From Acridotheres tristis (lineage: Eukaryota > Chordata > Aves > Passeriformes > Sturnidae), in assembly GCA_037013685.1 (NCBI GenBank), contig CM072919.1, forward strand, positions 29,087,255-29,151,254: a stretch of DNA of 64,000 bases, in the 5' to 3' direction. The notes under the pieces are model-generated. The model was not told the origin of the DNA. It searched no databases and saw only the letters and a list, made by a program, of their open reading frames with translations. Position numbers and translations under genes: made by a program. Shown here in pieces: positions 21,072 to 34,195 of the stretch; the stretch's first letter is position 1; every line of letters begins with the position of its first letter.

Positions 21072-23010
21072 TTTCCTACTTGAGATAGGGTGAGGAGGAA
21101 GGCAAAGCAGGCTCAAATTTTAAAGGGTATAAAGAAAAACTTTATTAACAGAAACTAAAAAGAGAAAATAATGAGATTCAGAATAAAACCTCCAGAACAC
21201 TTCTCTTCCCCCTACACCCTCTTTTCTTTCCCACTGACAATGTACAGGAACAATTTAGTCACTTTACCATCTCTAAAACAGTCTTTCTTCAGTTCACTTA
21301 GAGAGAGGTCTAAATGTTTATCTATCTCAAAGATCATCTTCATCTCTAGGAACAGGGGTCTTCTTCTTCTTCCCTGGGGGCAAAGGGTGTTGGAAAATCC
21401 CAACTCTACAGAGATGGAGCAACTGAGAGGCGTTTTAAAAGATTTTATTCAATTATCAGTCTCATTGAAGGGTCAAACATAAGAGATGTAAAATTGTGCC
21501 ATTCTGTCAGAAGCCAACTTATTTCCTGGTTACAATACCTTATAAATGTTTTTCAGCCTATTAGCTTTTACCACACAATGGTGCTAATACTTCTAACACC
21601 AATCACCTGTTATTTTACCTCACATGGTCTTGCCAAAATGCATCTTTCACAGTTCTAATTCTCAAAAATATCTGGTCTTTTCACAAGGCCATCTTTTGAA
21701 ACTTGTTTTTAGTTCAATCTCTCTCTCAACAATGTCTTCTCTATTCCATGGCCTTTCTAAGTCAGCACACCTTATCTCGGAATTTACATACAGATGTACA
21801 AGACTGTGTGAGATTTCAGTCAGGCTTTGAGAATCCTTTACAAATCCGTTTCTCACAACAGGGTCTTCATTACTCTTCTCTCTCTCTGTTCAAACTTCAC
21901 ATGGGATCACAGCTACTTCAACATCTGCTTACTTTAGCACAAATGCCTTTGCTTATATCTACAATTTGAATGCTTCAACTGTCCCATACTTTTCATTGAG
22001 TTACAGGGGAAAAAAGGAGACTGATGTATCAATCATATCTTCACCATAGCCTTTCAAGAGAATTTCACTCCAAGTTAGGACATCTCCTCACCCTCCCATC
22101 TTGAATTTTACTCTTCCTTTTTTACTAACCTTGATGTCTCCATGATGTTTCTCTGCTGTCTTCACTCTGTCCTTTTCTTTCACTCAAAGGAGGATGGAAG
22201 GTCTGTAGGTCTCATCTGTGCATTGTAACAGTTAATGTCTTGCCCAGTCAGCAGCTAAAGAAGTTGGGGTGTAGTATTTCAGGCCATGCTGGGGGCTGGG
22301 CCAGCCAGAAATGGTGGTGGCTGCTCTGGCTGCATGACTGTTTTCTGGCATTTGCTGCATTCAGTTCCAGTCATGGGCTGATGGTCTTCCCTCCCGCTGC
22401 CCGGCAGCTGCGGGGGCACAGCCTGGCCCCCACCAGGCCACACAGGCTGCAGGGGAGGCAACCTGGCCTGGCCCATACCTGTTCCCAAGGCCTGTTGGAC
22501 CCTGGTTCAGCTCAGGCCAATGGTAGGGGCAGCGCTTTATGTCAGCAAGATGTTAGCAGCCACAGCCTCGGCCAGGGCCCCTGCAGCCTCCCCTCCCCTG
22601 ACTGTTGGTTTCTGGTAAAACTCAGCAGTGGCAGCATTCCAGCCGAGCCGCCGCCCAGTCTGGCTGCGCAGGGGTAACCTGGCCTGGCCACCACTTCAGC
22701 AGAAGTAAGGCCCAGCTTAGCCTGGCCCTGCCAGGCCCATGTGGGGCCAGGCCAGCCCATTATCTGTACTGAGGCCGGAAGCAAAAGAGAGCTTCCTGGG
22801 GGTTTGTTTGTTTTAAAATGTGTGATCACAGAGGCATGTTCAACTTTCTCAGCAGTTCAACAGATTGTCAGTTCTCAAAACCAATCACTGATTGGTTTTT
22901 GCCAGACATAGAGGAAGCTCCCAGAATCTCCTCTCAGAAAAATCATTTCTGTGGGTGGCTTTTTCCCTCCTTGCCAAATGTCAAATGTGCAAAACCAGCA
23001 CAACTGTTTA
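21072..23010 (-). repeat. Old LTR (family A), copy 3, antisense
   Basis: Shares with copies 1 and 2 the block GAGGAAGGCAAAGCAGGCTCA, ACTTTATTAACAG (a minus-strand poly-A signal), CTTGCCCAGTCAGCAG and the GC-rich core. It also shares a TTTTAAAATGTGTGATCACAGAGG end block. CpG is depleted relative to copies 1 and 2. The edges are approximate. Confidence 0.6.
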
Positions 23011-23122
23011 AATTATTAAAATGAAAAGCTGGGTTTCTGAACTTCTAGTTTTCATCTCGTTGGTCTGTCATTATTCATCTGTCAAGGAAATGGAAAAGTT
23101 TAATAGGACTGTTGAAAATGAA

Positions 23123-23691
23123 TGTCCTAGGGTGACTATGATGCTTGTATCCCCAATCATGTGTTCTGTTTTTGCTGGATATTAAGTTCTGCACCTCTAA
23201 GACTGGTTCTGAGAGTGAAGGGGGAGAAAAGAAGCATGTAGTTTGTTTGCAGAAACTGCACTCACTGCCCCGCATTCCTTCTCACGGACTGTGTTGTCTG
23301 CAGCATGGACACTGGACACCAGGAGAGAGCTCTCCTTTACTTTTTAGTTAGTTTTCTTTTTAGCTAGCTGAGGCAGAGAAGTTCCCCAGACTCTGGCTTT
23401 TCTTTTTCTTGGAACTGATCACCCCTGCTCTGCACTGAAAATCCAAAACCACCAGGAGCTCACACCTGTGGCCCACCAGGGCCCAGGACGTGGCATTTTC
23501 CAGCACCAGAGGGACTGATAAGAGACTGAATGAACTGAGCGACACTCCACGACAACTTTCTGAATTTGCCATCTCTTCAGAACAGTGAAAGGTTTTATGG
23601 TTTAATATTATTCATTTTTGATGCTTGTGAATACTTTGCTTGTTAAATAAACAGTTTTTCTCCACTCCCAAATTTGCCCTAAGCCAGGACA
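23123..23691 (+). repeat. Solo LTR (family C), sense
   Basis: Starts TGTCCTAGGGTGAC and ends GCCCTAAGCCAGGACA, with a terminal inversion TGTCCT/AGGACA. The poly-A signal is AATAAACAG (about 23646). The flanks ATGAA/ATGAG differ at one base and fit a decayed 5-bp duplication. A second copy is at 36778-37428. Confidence 0.75.
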
Positions 23692-24134
23692 ATGAGTAAA
23701 TAAAAAATTAACTCAACTGAGAACAGAAACATTATGTACTTTCATTTATTAAGATGTGATAACTTCCTTCGAATTTTAGAGCTGAATTGTGATCAATCTA
23801 ATATCTTTTAGAATGCAAGTTGAAAAAAGAAAATTATTTAAGTTCCATTAAATAAAGCTGAAGGAACAGGTAATAAACCCATTCTGATTTATTTATTACC
23901 TATTCTTTTTTCAATATCAAAATTATTTGTTTCTTATTTGTCATAGTCCACACTGCAGTCACTACTGATGAGTCATATATGCCTATTTACTGTTCATACT
24001 GAAACTTGAACCAGAGCAAATTTGTACAATTTTAGGCACTATTTCAGTCCTCTTTTGCAGTAGCAAATATTAGGCAAACACTTAGCTGAGCATTTAAATC
24101 TAGCCATTTTCTATCTCTCTTCTATATGTTTCAG
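23692..24134. other. No recognisable feature; ends in a splice-acceptor-like tract
   Basis: AT-rich. The last 30 bases (CTCTCTTCTATATGTTTCAG) look like a polypyrimidine tract and acceptor for the next feature. Confidence 0.4.
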
Positions 24135-24218
24135 TGTGCTATATCTGAAGGAGACAAGGCACTTTGTGAAATGTCACACAGAATACAGCTGTTGAAGACA
24201 TTCAAGGAAGAACTTCAG
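24135..24218 (+). CDS. Candidate internal exon 1 (28 codons)
   Basis: Bounded by TATATGTTTCAG and CAG/GTAAAATG, both good splice sites. It is 84 bp long, a multiple of three. Only the phase-0 frame is open; the other two hit stops. The peptide is helical and charged (ends LLKTFKEELQ). It joins in phase to the candidate exon at 24558. I do not recognise it alone. A spurious short open stretch remains possible. Confidence 0.35.
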
Positions 24219-24557
24219 GTAAAATGAAATGTAGTCTACAATGCTAAAGAAATCTAAAGAATTTCACTGATGTCATTATCTTTACGTAAAGATGGTCCAG
24301 CCTTCTACCCTGCTAGGCCCATCCTTCCTACCACACTGGCAGGAACACCAGAGCCTTTCAGAGAGAACCACTAGACAGCCCATAGAGAAATGGGTAAGAT
24401 GGACACTAAAATAGACGGAGTGTGAGTCATCAGAATGATATATAAAAAAGAAAGCTGTTATTTGATTTTCATTCCCAGCAAATATATCACAAATTTATTT
24501 GTATTAAGTTTGGCACTTACAGTTTTAAATGCAGCTCTTTGGATTTCTAGAATGCAG

Positions 24558-24686
24558 AAGCATAATCAGGTTCCTGTCTTCAAGCACCTCAAAAACTTTT
24601 CCAAAATCAATAAAGCTATTCCTGCTCAGTACTTGGAAGAGAATTGCAACAAAGCCCTATTATGGGAAGAAACAGAGGAATTTAAG
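24558..24686 (+). CDS. Candidate internal exon 2 (43 codons), RGS-like helix pattern
   Basis: Acceptor TTTCTAGAATGCAG/AAG and donor TTTAAG/GTAGGC enclose 129 bp, phase 0 to phase 0. An alternative acceptor seven bases upstream would create a stop. The peptide has F-K-H-L-K-N-F early and ALLWEETEEFK at its end. This resembles the RGS-domain core (F..F/L ... L.FW.E.E.FK) and, by recall, the divergent RGS domains of RGS22/RGSL1. The match is by eye only. If it is real, it belongs to a multi-exon gene running rightward, with 24135-24218 as the exon before. Confidence 0.4.
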
Positions 24687-25943
24687 GTAGGCTGTTATGG
24701 CAGAGGTTCTGTACTTGAAACATCGTGTCTGGAAATATTCCTATTATGATGAACCACCCAGATACATGTTTTATGCCCAGATATATCAACAAAGTTGCAA
24801 AAATTTCAAGGCCGTGTTGTGTGTTGAACATCTTTGGAGAGAGAAAAAAATTCCATTGCCACTTCTTCACACCATCTTGTAGAATGAAAAGAAAGGGGAA
24901 AAAAAGTGTACAACATATTTTGGTAGCCATTATTGTACTAAACTTACTCACAGGTGGAACATGGTTTAATGTAAGCTAATAAAACTAAGATGGAGGACTG
25001 TTCCAAAAGCAATACTCATATGCCCCCCAGAACTAGATATTGGTTCCCAGTCTGTTTCAAGTAGCAAAACTCTCCTTCAAACTCCTTTGCTAACAGCCTT
25101 ATACGAAAAATCACCACCAGACTCTGAGGAAAGCAGTAGAAAAGTTTTCACATGAATAATGATGAGGAGAGTGATTTAAAAAATGCCCTTAGTAAAAGTA
25201 AGGGATGGAGATGGAACAGAACAAGGCCCACCTATTAAATCAGAGTAGATTTTCCAATGGATATTTTTCAGTACCCACTCTTATTGACCTGTAACATCTG
25301 AAAAAAAAAAATAAAATTGAGAAACTCAAAAAAATTTAGGTACTGATTAAATAATTTTAGACAGATGTGAAGGACTGCTGACTCAGAACAGAAAAATAAA
25401 AAAAGTTTATCTGCTTGTGTCTCTGAAATATTAAATTCTTAGACAATTCATAGGTCGTTTGCGAGGGAGCAGACATTTTAAACATTCATTGACTGAAAGC
25501 CAGTGACTTAATTAAACTCATGCTACATAAATAATACATTTAAATTAAACTAACAAGCTGATAATGTCTGTACATATATAGTAATTCCTTTGACTTCATG
25601 AAGGCTCAAGACATTATTTTGAGCCCAAAGCCACCTTGAAGGATTGCTTTTACAGGAGATCCTTGGAATATGGGAACAGAACAACTTTGATAGAACTGAA
25701 CAACTCCAGATGAGTTAAAAAATCTTTCTATTAATCCTCTGTGAAACTTACCTGGAGTAAAGAGTTATACCGTATGTGCATGTTTTACCCATTACTGCTT
25801 TGGTATGGTTTTTCAGAACCATTTACAATCACAAAATAAAGAGCTTCCATTTATCTTCTGTATTTCTTTTTTAGCTTCTCCTCTCTAGTCTAAAACATTC
25901 TCATGGACAAAAATAAAAAAGAAAATTGAGTTTGTATTTTCAG
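24687..25943. other. Putative intron; no other feature
   Basis: Contains a 60-codon frame (24697-24882) in another phase just after candidate exon 2, with many aromatic residues. It has no acceptor at a workable distance. Otherwise AT-rich. Confidence 0.3.
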
Positions 25944-26129
25944 GTTTTTGTCTCAGAAAAATATTTCCAAGCTACCAAAAGGTTAAATTTTAAAATATAT
26001 TTTTTTCAAGGACTGTCTCAAGGAGTTTATTCTAGCTACTCTACCAGTTGCATTAGTGTTAAAAAAAATCTGCATTTAAACAATTACAGCTTGATTTCTA
26101 GATACAGTGAACACATATTTAAAAGAATT
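25944..26129 (+). CDS. Candidate exon 3 (start defined, end uncertain)
   Basis: Follows TTTGTATTTTCAG and continues in phase from 24686, with a peptide beginning VFVSEKYFQATKR. The frame is open until TAA 26130-26132. Possible donors are AAAAG/GTTAAA (after 25981) and ACA/GTGAAC (near 26107), so the true right end is unknown. The position after a WEE...FK segment would fit the next RGS helix, but this is weak. Confidence 0.25.
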
Positions 26130-26132
26130 TAA

Positions 26133-27558
26133 TGTTGTATATTAGATAGCATCCTGAATAAATTTATATTATACTACTTCCCTTAATTTATTTCTCCGGA
26201 CTATTCATATTTTTGCCTACAGAGTAGGCAAAAGGAAGGAAGAATAGTTACAGTGAAATTAAGTGAAAAAATTAAAGACTAAAATCCTCACTTGTCCATA
26301 ATACCTTCCATTTAACAGTGACTAAAATGTACAGGACATATTTTAAAACACACTTTTCAATAATAGGCAAAAAGTAAATTGTTGAAAAATTTCTATGTAT
26401 TTTTATAAAAGGAAGTGCTGAATATATGAAACACTACCTGGAAATTAGCTTATGCACTGTATAAGTTTTAGCTATTAGGGCTACAAAACTATGTGTTTTC
26501 AATCAGGTTCTGTAAATTATAAAATTTTTTCCATGGCAGAATAATCTAGCAAAGATGGTGTGAATCTGGAATTTAATTTGCTTAACATAAGAGCCAGTCA
26601 GCATTTGATTGATTCAAGATGTGGAAAGGTAGTAGAGCTCGAAGAACTGTACATGAAGTACTTGATTAAACTAGACAGGAATCACAGGGTTGATTAATAT
26701 GGAGTCACAGCACCAAGATCAGTTCTAAGCCATCAGCACTGCAACATAGGGAAAGGACATAAATTCTTACACAGAAAAGACATGAAAGTTTTTATCTTGC
26801 TACCATTGTGAAGAAATTCAATTTTCTGTTATATTCCAGATTCTGAAGTACACTTCCACAGGAAGACAAAAGACACGTGTAACTCTTAAAGTACAGATAA
26901 ATTCCTCATCTGGTAATAGCAATATTTCCATAAGGGGACATGATCCCCATAAATGGGAATGAGCACTTACCTACTATTTTCTCTTTGTTACAACGCTGCA
27001 CGTAAATGTCAAAATAAAATATTCTCACTGCTAAATATTTAATGGGTTTTAAGATTATTATAGACTTTACTTTCTTCTCAGGGGTCATTCTGCCTCTATA
27101 AAACTATGGAGTTTAAGAATCTGGACAGAAAAATGTCAAAAGAAATTTATGCAAAATTCTTCTTTTAGTAGAAAGATATTTGCTATTACATTTTATGCCT
27201 CTTGAGAAAGGGTAGGGTGGGGTAAAGGGTAAATCTTCTTACCAAATCTAGGCAGATTCCCCATGTCATCTCAAGATGATACTATCTGACAAAAAAAAGC
27301 ATTTACACAAACGTTTTATCATAGTGGCAAGCAAAGTTCCTCATTTTAGGAAGGAGGAAAGGCTCAGAGGTGAAAAGGATTACCTCCCAGTCATGACACC
27401 AGAGAACTGTTCAGGCCAGCATGGTATGATCATTAGCACTATGAGCAGAACTTGCATTAGTAAATTTTCAAGGGTCAGAATTCACCTCACTGCATTTTCA
27501 AAACTTGTTGAATTAATTTTAAATAACATTCACTAGCACAGAAATAGAGAGTTGCAGC
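26133..27558. other. No recognisable feature
   Basis: AT-rich, putative intronic sequence. Confidence 0.35.
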
Positions 27559-27705
27559 ATCATAGAATGTTTTGGTTGGGTTTGGTTGGGTTTGGTTCGA
27601 TTTTGAAGGGACTTTAATGGTCATCTTGTTGAAACTACCCTGCCATGAGCAGAGACACCTCTCTTTGGTCAGGTTGACCAAAGCCTCATCAAACTTGCTT
27701 CAGGA
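27559..27705 (-). repeat. CR1 LINE 3' tail fragment, antisense
   Basis: CATAGAATGTTTTGGTTGGG...GGGACTTTAATGGTCATC...CCTGCCATGAGCAGAGACACC is the reverse of the CR1 3' end. A small GGGTTTGGTT expansion is inserted near its start (27572-27598). Confidence 0.75.
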
Positions 27706-29506
27706 AAAATATTAGCAAATTCTTCAGAAAAAAAAAAAAGTGAGCAATTAGTGACATGATTTGGTTTTATATACAAGCAAAGCTTGTAATTAAATCTTTC
27801 ATGATGTCTGTAATGTAATATGCCTTTGTTCAAATGGTATACCAGATATTTCCAGACACATGCAAATAACAGCACTTGCAAAGCTTTTCCTTGGATGATC
27901 TAGTTAATCATCAATCATTGTAGTTTATCACACCACAAAGTAAAGTCCTGGGACAAGTTTTAACTTCTTGAATAGGTACTGTGCAACAACAGATGAAAAA
28001 ATAACTCATGGATTGATTTTCTTATCACAGTTTAAAACAGCATTAGTATTTATTGCCTGAGGGATATAGCATAAAAAATAGCAGAACAGAATTGACAAAG
28101 TAGTAATAAAATTTAAAAAGAAAACCTCATGATTTTACCAACATCATTTTTCCACAATAACACAGAAATTTAAAGTAACTACAAAAGCCAACAATCTGCT
28201 GCAGTTGGTTAGGATTGACAAGGAGCAAAAATATCATAGCCTGAGTTCCTGTTGTACTGTTTCTTCGGTGTGTATACAAAAAAACAGACTTAAGGGCTGA
28301 AAAACCCCAACAAACTGATGCCATGGTTGACTTGCACTCAGGCCTTTTGTGTTGAAGCATTCACTCGACTTGGAGAGGAAACTGTACTGCCAGTGCTGTG
28401 TGGGCTGAGTGGATAACTGTGTTACTGAGTGATGTTCTACCAGTGACACAATGTTAAAATAAGCTTATCTCCAACTCTAAAAGTGAGATCATGGCAATCC
28501 ATATGTACTGCATGGAATTCATTCCAAAACTTCAAAGCTTAATGCAAAAATTTAGCTTGAATCAAATGACATTGCATCATCTGCAGTCCACGCTCATACC
28601 TTCTGATTTGGGCACACAAAATGTTTAACTTTGGTGCATACACATTCAGTTTGGCACCATTTTATTCAAAAGAAGATTTTTAAGGCCTTTGAAAGAAGGC
28701 TTCTTTCAAATTAAAAAATTGTTTTTAATATTATTGGTTTTTATAAAGATAAGGAAAGAGAATAAAAATATCTTTTAATTCAGTACACAAAAATATAGTG
28801 TATTAGAGTGTCCCTGAACACTTTTTGTGCCTGAAACAGCACCATGTGACAATACCTATTTTACTCTATTCTGGCAGCCAGGTGTCAGTTAAAATCATGG
28901 TTTATGAGTCTACTATTTCTGCATATAGGACGAATCATAGCAATTTGTATACATACATTCAATTAGTTCTCCATTAGTCCTTGCCTTCTGGAACCCCAAC
29001 CCTAACTTTTAAAATTTTAGGAAAGGAAACAAATCAAATATCTGAAAAGTCAGAATAAAAAGAAACAGTGGTTCAGCTTCACAGCTGCTTCACCCGTATT
29101 CAAGTTCTGTTTGATCCAGGTTTCCTTCAGCCTTCTCTCTCTTGTTCCTTCAGTTGTAAGCAGGAGGTTTCCTGCCTAGATCCCTGTTACAAGTCCCCTG
29201 CCCCATCAGCCCCTCTTTCTCCAACCTTCTGATCTCACACGTCAGTTGCTGCTCACTCTCATCCTGCTGTTTCATACATTCCTTCAGTAAATGTTTTGCA
29301 GTAATTTCTGTGAACTTGCTCTGACTGCCAAAATGCAAATTTCTCTTCAAAACACAAAAAGTATTTAAAATCTCACAAAGTAAAAGAGTCAGATTATTGG
29401 TAGGTTTATTTTTCTGCTTTGGGGTTTTTTTTGGGGGGAGGGGTTTCTTTGCTTTGGCCTTTACTTGCAGGAGGTGAAGTGTGAGGCAGATTAGGTTTTT
29501 TGTTTC
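27706..29506. other. No recognisable feature
   Basis: AT-rich. Frames of about 70-140 codons on the minus strand (28127-28449, 29150-29572) follow A/T runs and do not look coding. Confidence 0.35.
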
Positions 29507-29562
29507 ATTTTTGGTTTTGGTTTGTTTTTTGTTTTGTTTTATTTTATTTTGTTTTGTTTTTT
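29507..29562. repeat. TTTTG-type microsatellite
   Basis: Imperfect (TTTTG)n and TTTTA units, about 56 bp. Confidence 0.85.
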
Positions 29563-30505
29563 CAATGGGCAAAAATGATGGATTTTGACTTACTCTTGTA
29601 CTTCACAAATAATTCTGTGGGGACAAAAATATGCATAAACATTTCATCTATAGGCTTATGTCTCTTATTCCATTGCTGATTCTGACTGAAGTGTTAGCTA
29701 TGTTTAGGTATTTTTCCTGTTTTTAAAGTGTGAAGTCACAGTACTGATTTTCCTACCGTTGAACTGTCTTAGTTCACTACCCACAGTTTTGCTTCCTATT
29801 CTCGCAAAAAAAACTTTCTTATCTTTGTGATGTGCTTATCTCTGTCCGGTTTTAATGAAATCAGTCAATGAATTATTGGACTTGGCAAAGAATACTTAGA
29901 CACTGGAAATAAAAATAAAGCCAACCAATCCAGTTGGGATTTCTCAAACAGTTAGGCTGATAGAAATTTTTAATTGTATCCAGGCTTCTTATATTTATCA
30001 TTACCTTTACATTCACTGCAGCATCTTTTCAGTATAAGAAAGAAAAAAAAAATTATCGACTTCTGGAAGTATTTCTGAAATGCTGGCAAGATTGGTGGCT
30101 TTCAGAGCTCCAGGAATATTACTGGCAAAGTATTTTTTCATTTCTTGACATTAATAAATGAGATAATCTGTAGAAATCACAAATGCATATGAACTACCTA
30201 ATAATCATTCTCACTAGTTAATAAAGGAAAGATTTGCCATTCTTAGCTTACAGTAAATAGGGAACAGAGAAACACAAAGAGGTCATTTCATGACTGTCCT
30301 CTTTTTCACCCCAGTTGTCCCATTTTCTAAACATAAGCTGGGGCATGCAAATCATAAAGTTGACATATACACATAAGCATTTCTACTACTGGGGGGGATT
30401 ACCAAACCCAAAAAGACCAGAGCTCTGCAATGAAAATACACTGAACTATTCCTTTTGTGAGCTCTGTACAGACTGGCAAAAGATGCCCAAACAGGAGGAA
30501 AGGGT

Positions 30506-30673
30506 GAAAAAAAAAGAAAAAGAAAAAGAAAAAGAAAAAGAAAAAGAAAAAGAAAAAGAAAAAGAAAAAGAAAAAGAAAAAGAAAAAGAAAAAGAAAAAG
30601 AAAAAGAAAAAGAAAAAGAAAAAGAAAAAGAAAAAGAAAAAGAAAAAGAAAAAGAAAAAGAAAAAGAAAAAGA
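30506..30673. repeat. (AAAAAG)28 microsatellite
   Basis: About 168 bp of nearly perfect AAAAAG hexamers. A 176-codon plus-strand frame across it encodes alternating Lys-Glu, and the minus frame Leu-Phe. Both are products of the repeat, not genes. Confidence 0.97.
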
Positions 30674-30762
30674 TTATCTGCGCTTTCTTTCTGGTATGAT
30701 ACTCTGGCTTGTAGGATGCTCTCTTCAGTCCCCAGTAACCTCAGGGTTGATTCTCTTTCCAT

Positions 30763-31112
30763 TACAGAGGTTCATGAAATACTTGAGGTTGAAAACATCA
30801 CTGAAGCTTACCTTGAACAATCCTCCCATCCAAGCACACAAATAAACTGCCCAGACAACTTTGGACTATCTCAAAAGATGGAGAGTCCACTACCTCTCTG
30901 AGTAACCTGTGCCGGTGTTCCATCACCTTCAAAGTTCAAAAGGTTTCCTGGTGTCCAGAGGAAATCTCTTGTGTTTCAGTCTGTTCCCATTGCCTCTTCT
31001 TCTGCTGCTGCACACTGCTGGAAGAAGCCTGACTGTCCTCTCGTTTTATCTCTTCAGGTATTTATATACATTGGCAACATGTCTCCTCAGCCTGCTCTTC
31101 CCCACCACTTAG
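30763..31112 (-). repeat. CR1 LINE fragment, antisense
   Basis: Contains GTTCCATCACCTTCAAAGTTCAAAAGG, CTTGTGTTTCAGTCTGTTCCCATTGCCTCTT and CAGGTATTTATATACATTGG. These are reverse-orientation CR1 3' sequences of a subfamily different from 57942-58337. Confidence 0.75.
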
Positions 31113-32581
31113 ATGGGGCAGTCAGATGATAGTACCTTATTGTGGTGCAAGACAGGCCTCACAGGGTAAATTAAGATAAAGATTTCCCATTAGAAAGAGA
31201 AACACTTTGATGGTTTGAACCAACTGACTAAATAGTAAAACATAAAAACAAAACATAACAAAAGAAACTCCAAGCAAGCAAGAAAACAAATGAAAAACAA
31301 TTTGTTCATCATAGGACTCAAGATAATATCTTTGTATTCACTATCTGTCCTTGTCTGGACCCAGATTTTTCATACTGCCAGGTTGTTTTGATTCTAATGG
31401 AGCAGTTGAGATTCAGGATTCCTGCTCTACAAACAAAGACTGCTTAAGGCGCTGCTATGATCCAGTTAGTTCTTTTGATTTACATATATTTTGGACATTT
31501 CCTGTTCTACTTTCAACTATGGTACTTCTTCTTCAGAATAAGATATCTTTCTGTGGACTTGTTTTTATTACCAAAAATAAATAAGGGATTTTATTGGGTT
31601 TCATATGTTCCCTGTGAAATAGATAATTATCGGAACAATCAGAAATTAGAATCCACGTAGCAGAAAGAAGATAGCTTACATGCGTAATTATGTGGGCATC
31701 CATATGACTCAATTTCTACCTGGAGAAGCCCTTGTTATCTATGGAAAGTCTCACACAAGAGAAAGGGGTTTGTCCCTTACAAATAAGCAATACATAAACC
31801 AATTCTTAGGTAACTAGTAGTGTAAGTTCTCGTAAAGCTCCCTCTTTGGAGAAATTTCAAAAGACTTTCAATGCCATTTGAATTTTGCCATACTGCAAAA
31901 GTATAAGAGAAAATTAGTGGTTTACACTCTGCTGTTTAAAGACTTAATAACTTATATGAATTAAAATGTAACTGCCAACAGGTCCTTGGAGGAAGAGAAG
32001 CATATGAGTGTATTTTTCTGTAAGCTGAATGACTTATGAAAGCCAGTAGAAGCCTATGGGTCAAAACTGATCTAGAACCAGGATCTGAAGTTTCACAACA
32101 TGAAACACTGCAAAGTGTAAATGAGAGAAGCAGGTCTGAACTTAATTAGCACTATAGATTGGGAGAAACTGAAACATTAATGGTTAATGACTCAAACAAT
32201 TGCTGATGTGCAAAAGCAGTGGGTGCTTTGCTGAGGCCAAGTTTGCACTCCCTGCCCCCAAAAGAAGGGAAGGAGGACAGTTTTTTGTGTGGTGGTGAAA
32301 CCTCTGATTTGCATCAGAAAGAGAAATTGAACACCCACCACTGGAGGACACAAGATGGGTTTAGATAAGGGAGACAGCAAATAAGAAGCAGACCACACTG
32401 GGGTACAGTAGTGCTTTTTATCACACCACTGTCCTCCCTTACACAACTGGCTCTGGTGTAAAACGCCCTGGGGAGGTACTGGGACATTCACATGTAGGCC
32501 TGAGGGTGTCTGTCTTTTCTGGTGAGGCATAATTGGCTCAACTGCACTGATATGAGAGGCAGCTGTCTTCTTTTTAGAGGG
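31113..32581. other. No recognisable feature
   Basis: Mostly AT-rich. 32190-32580 is GC-richer and may be an outer part of the following LTR-like repeat. Confidence 0.3.
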
Positions 32582-32913
32582 TGTCATAGACCACCAAAGA
32601 CCCCCAAAGTGCCCTCAGACTCATTTCTGGGACCTTCCACCAGGGGACTAGGCATTATCTACAGTGTGCCATCAGATGGTGTAAAACTCCCACCGTTTTA
32701 CAGGGCAGAACTTGGGCATTCTCACATCCTGCATAAACCTGAACATATATCAACCCTTGAACTCTGTGTTTTGTGGGCTTCCTCAACTCCTTACAGACCA
32801 AGATTGTGACCATCACTTCAACCAGTGGACTTGGAAACTGTAATAATAAAATCTGTCACTGGATCCACGGGTGGTGACATTTGTCTGTTCTTATAATTTC
32901 TTTGTTTCTCACA
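32582..32913 (+). repeat. Possible LTR, sense
   Basis: TGTCATAG...TTTCTCACA ends, a poly-A signal in AATAATAAAATCTGTC (about 32839) and a further 65 bases to the end suggest an LTR with its R-U5. No target duplication is seen (GAGGG on the left, GGCTG on the right). The left edge could lie further left. Confidence 0.35.
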
Positions 32914-34195
32914 GGCTGAAGGTCTCAGTTGTTGCAGTGCACTGCGTTGGCACAGATTGAAGGCTTTTGTCTGTGGCTGTTACTGCTGTGATCAACAAGT
33001 ACACTACACTTAACAGCTTAGCATAGGTCCAAGACTCTGAAATATCTTCCAGAATTAGATCTAAGAAAAGTCATCACCTTGCAATCTTTAGATTATTTTG
33101 GAAGACCTGCTTCATCACTCAAGCTTTCCCAAAGATCCTGAGTGAAAGCAATAAAGTAGGATTATAGAACAACAGCCATTCACTAAAGGGGGAGCAGGAG
33201 TGCAACAATCATTTTTCTTCAGAAAATTAAGCTTATAATTCTGTGGGGCATAAGGACAATTAATTAAAACTTTTGAAATATTTATGGTGGTGATTTTTAG
33301 TTCATTTTAAAAGCATGTGTGATGTTATCAACATTTCATTCAAAAGCTGCCATAGTTTAGCTGAATTTCTTTTAATTTCCTAACCTATTTCGCTGACCAT
33401 TGTGCAGTATCACCTACATAAGAACCAAACCCTTCATTACTTAAGCTGCAAAAACTTTGCAGATTCCTTCTCTATATTCTGCAACTTGGAGACCACATGC
33501 ATTATGTCATGAGGTCACCTTGAACTGTCCAGAGTGGGAGATACACATATGACCACCAGTGTACATAACCTGTTTACTTGCTCATTTAAACGAGTTGTAT
33601 ACAGAAGGAAATATGCAAGGAAAGCTTGGTAATATGATTCAAGACATTAATTCTGTCTTCTGAAATTTGTAAAAGTGACATTAACTGCAAAAAGTAATGT
33701 TTATTTATGTTTCATAGATATTTACAGCAGAATAAAATCTAGATATTCCAGCTAAGGTTAGCTTCCTCCTGTAGTCACCACTGTAAACCTTTCACAGGTC
33801 AAACTGTATACACAGAAATTAAAACCAGAAAATATATAGGGAAATGAAACACTATCACCAGGAATAGAACAAAACATACGTTATGAAAGTATCTAAATAA
33901 TAGGTCCTTAATACAAGCTGAAAGAAGCACTAAAGAAAATAAGAAAGGGGAAAGGAGCAGATAGATAAGTGCAAAATCTATGGTCCTTTCAATATTGCTT
34001 CAGAGTGTGTTGGTTGTCAAAGTAGTAGTCTGTGACAATTCAGTGCTATCACAAGTTGGAGATTATTTTGTAATAGGAAAATGAGTAAAGTAATTGCATA
34101 ATACAGAAAAGCATTTCTAAGTGAACACCTGTTTTAAGATCTATACTAAGACCACTAGCAATGAATTCAGTGAATTCTGTTAATAGGTAAGTAAG
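32914..34195. other. No recognisable feature
   Basis: AT-rich. Confidence 0.35.

Noticed and set aside
30315..30845. 176-codon frame with a Lys-Glu repeat, and its 136-codon Leu-Phe shadow
   Set aside because: Both are translations of the AAAAAG microsatellite.
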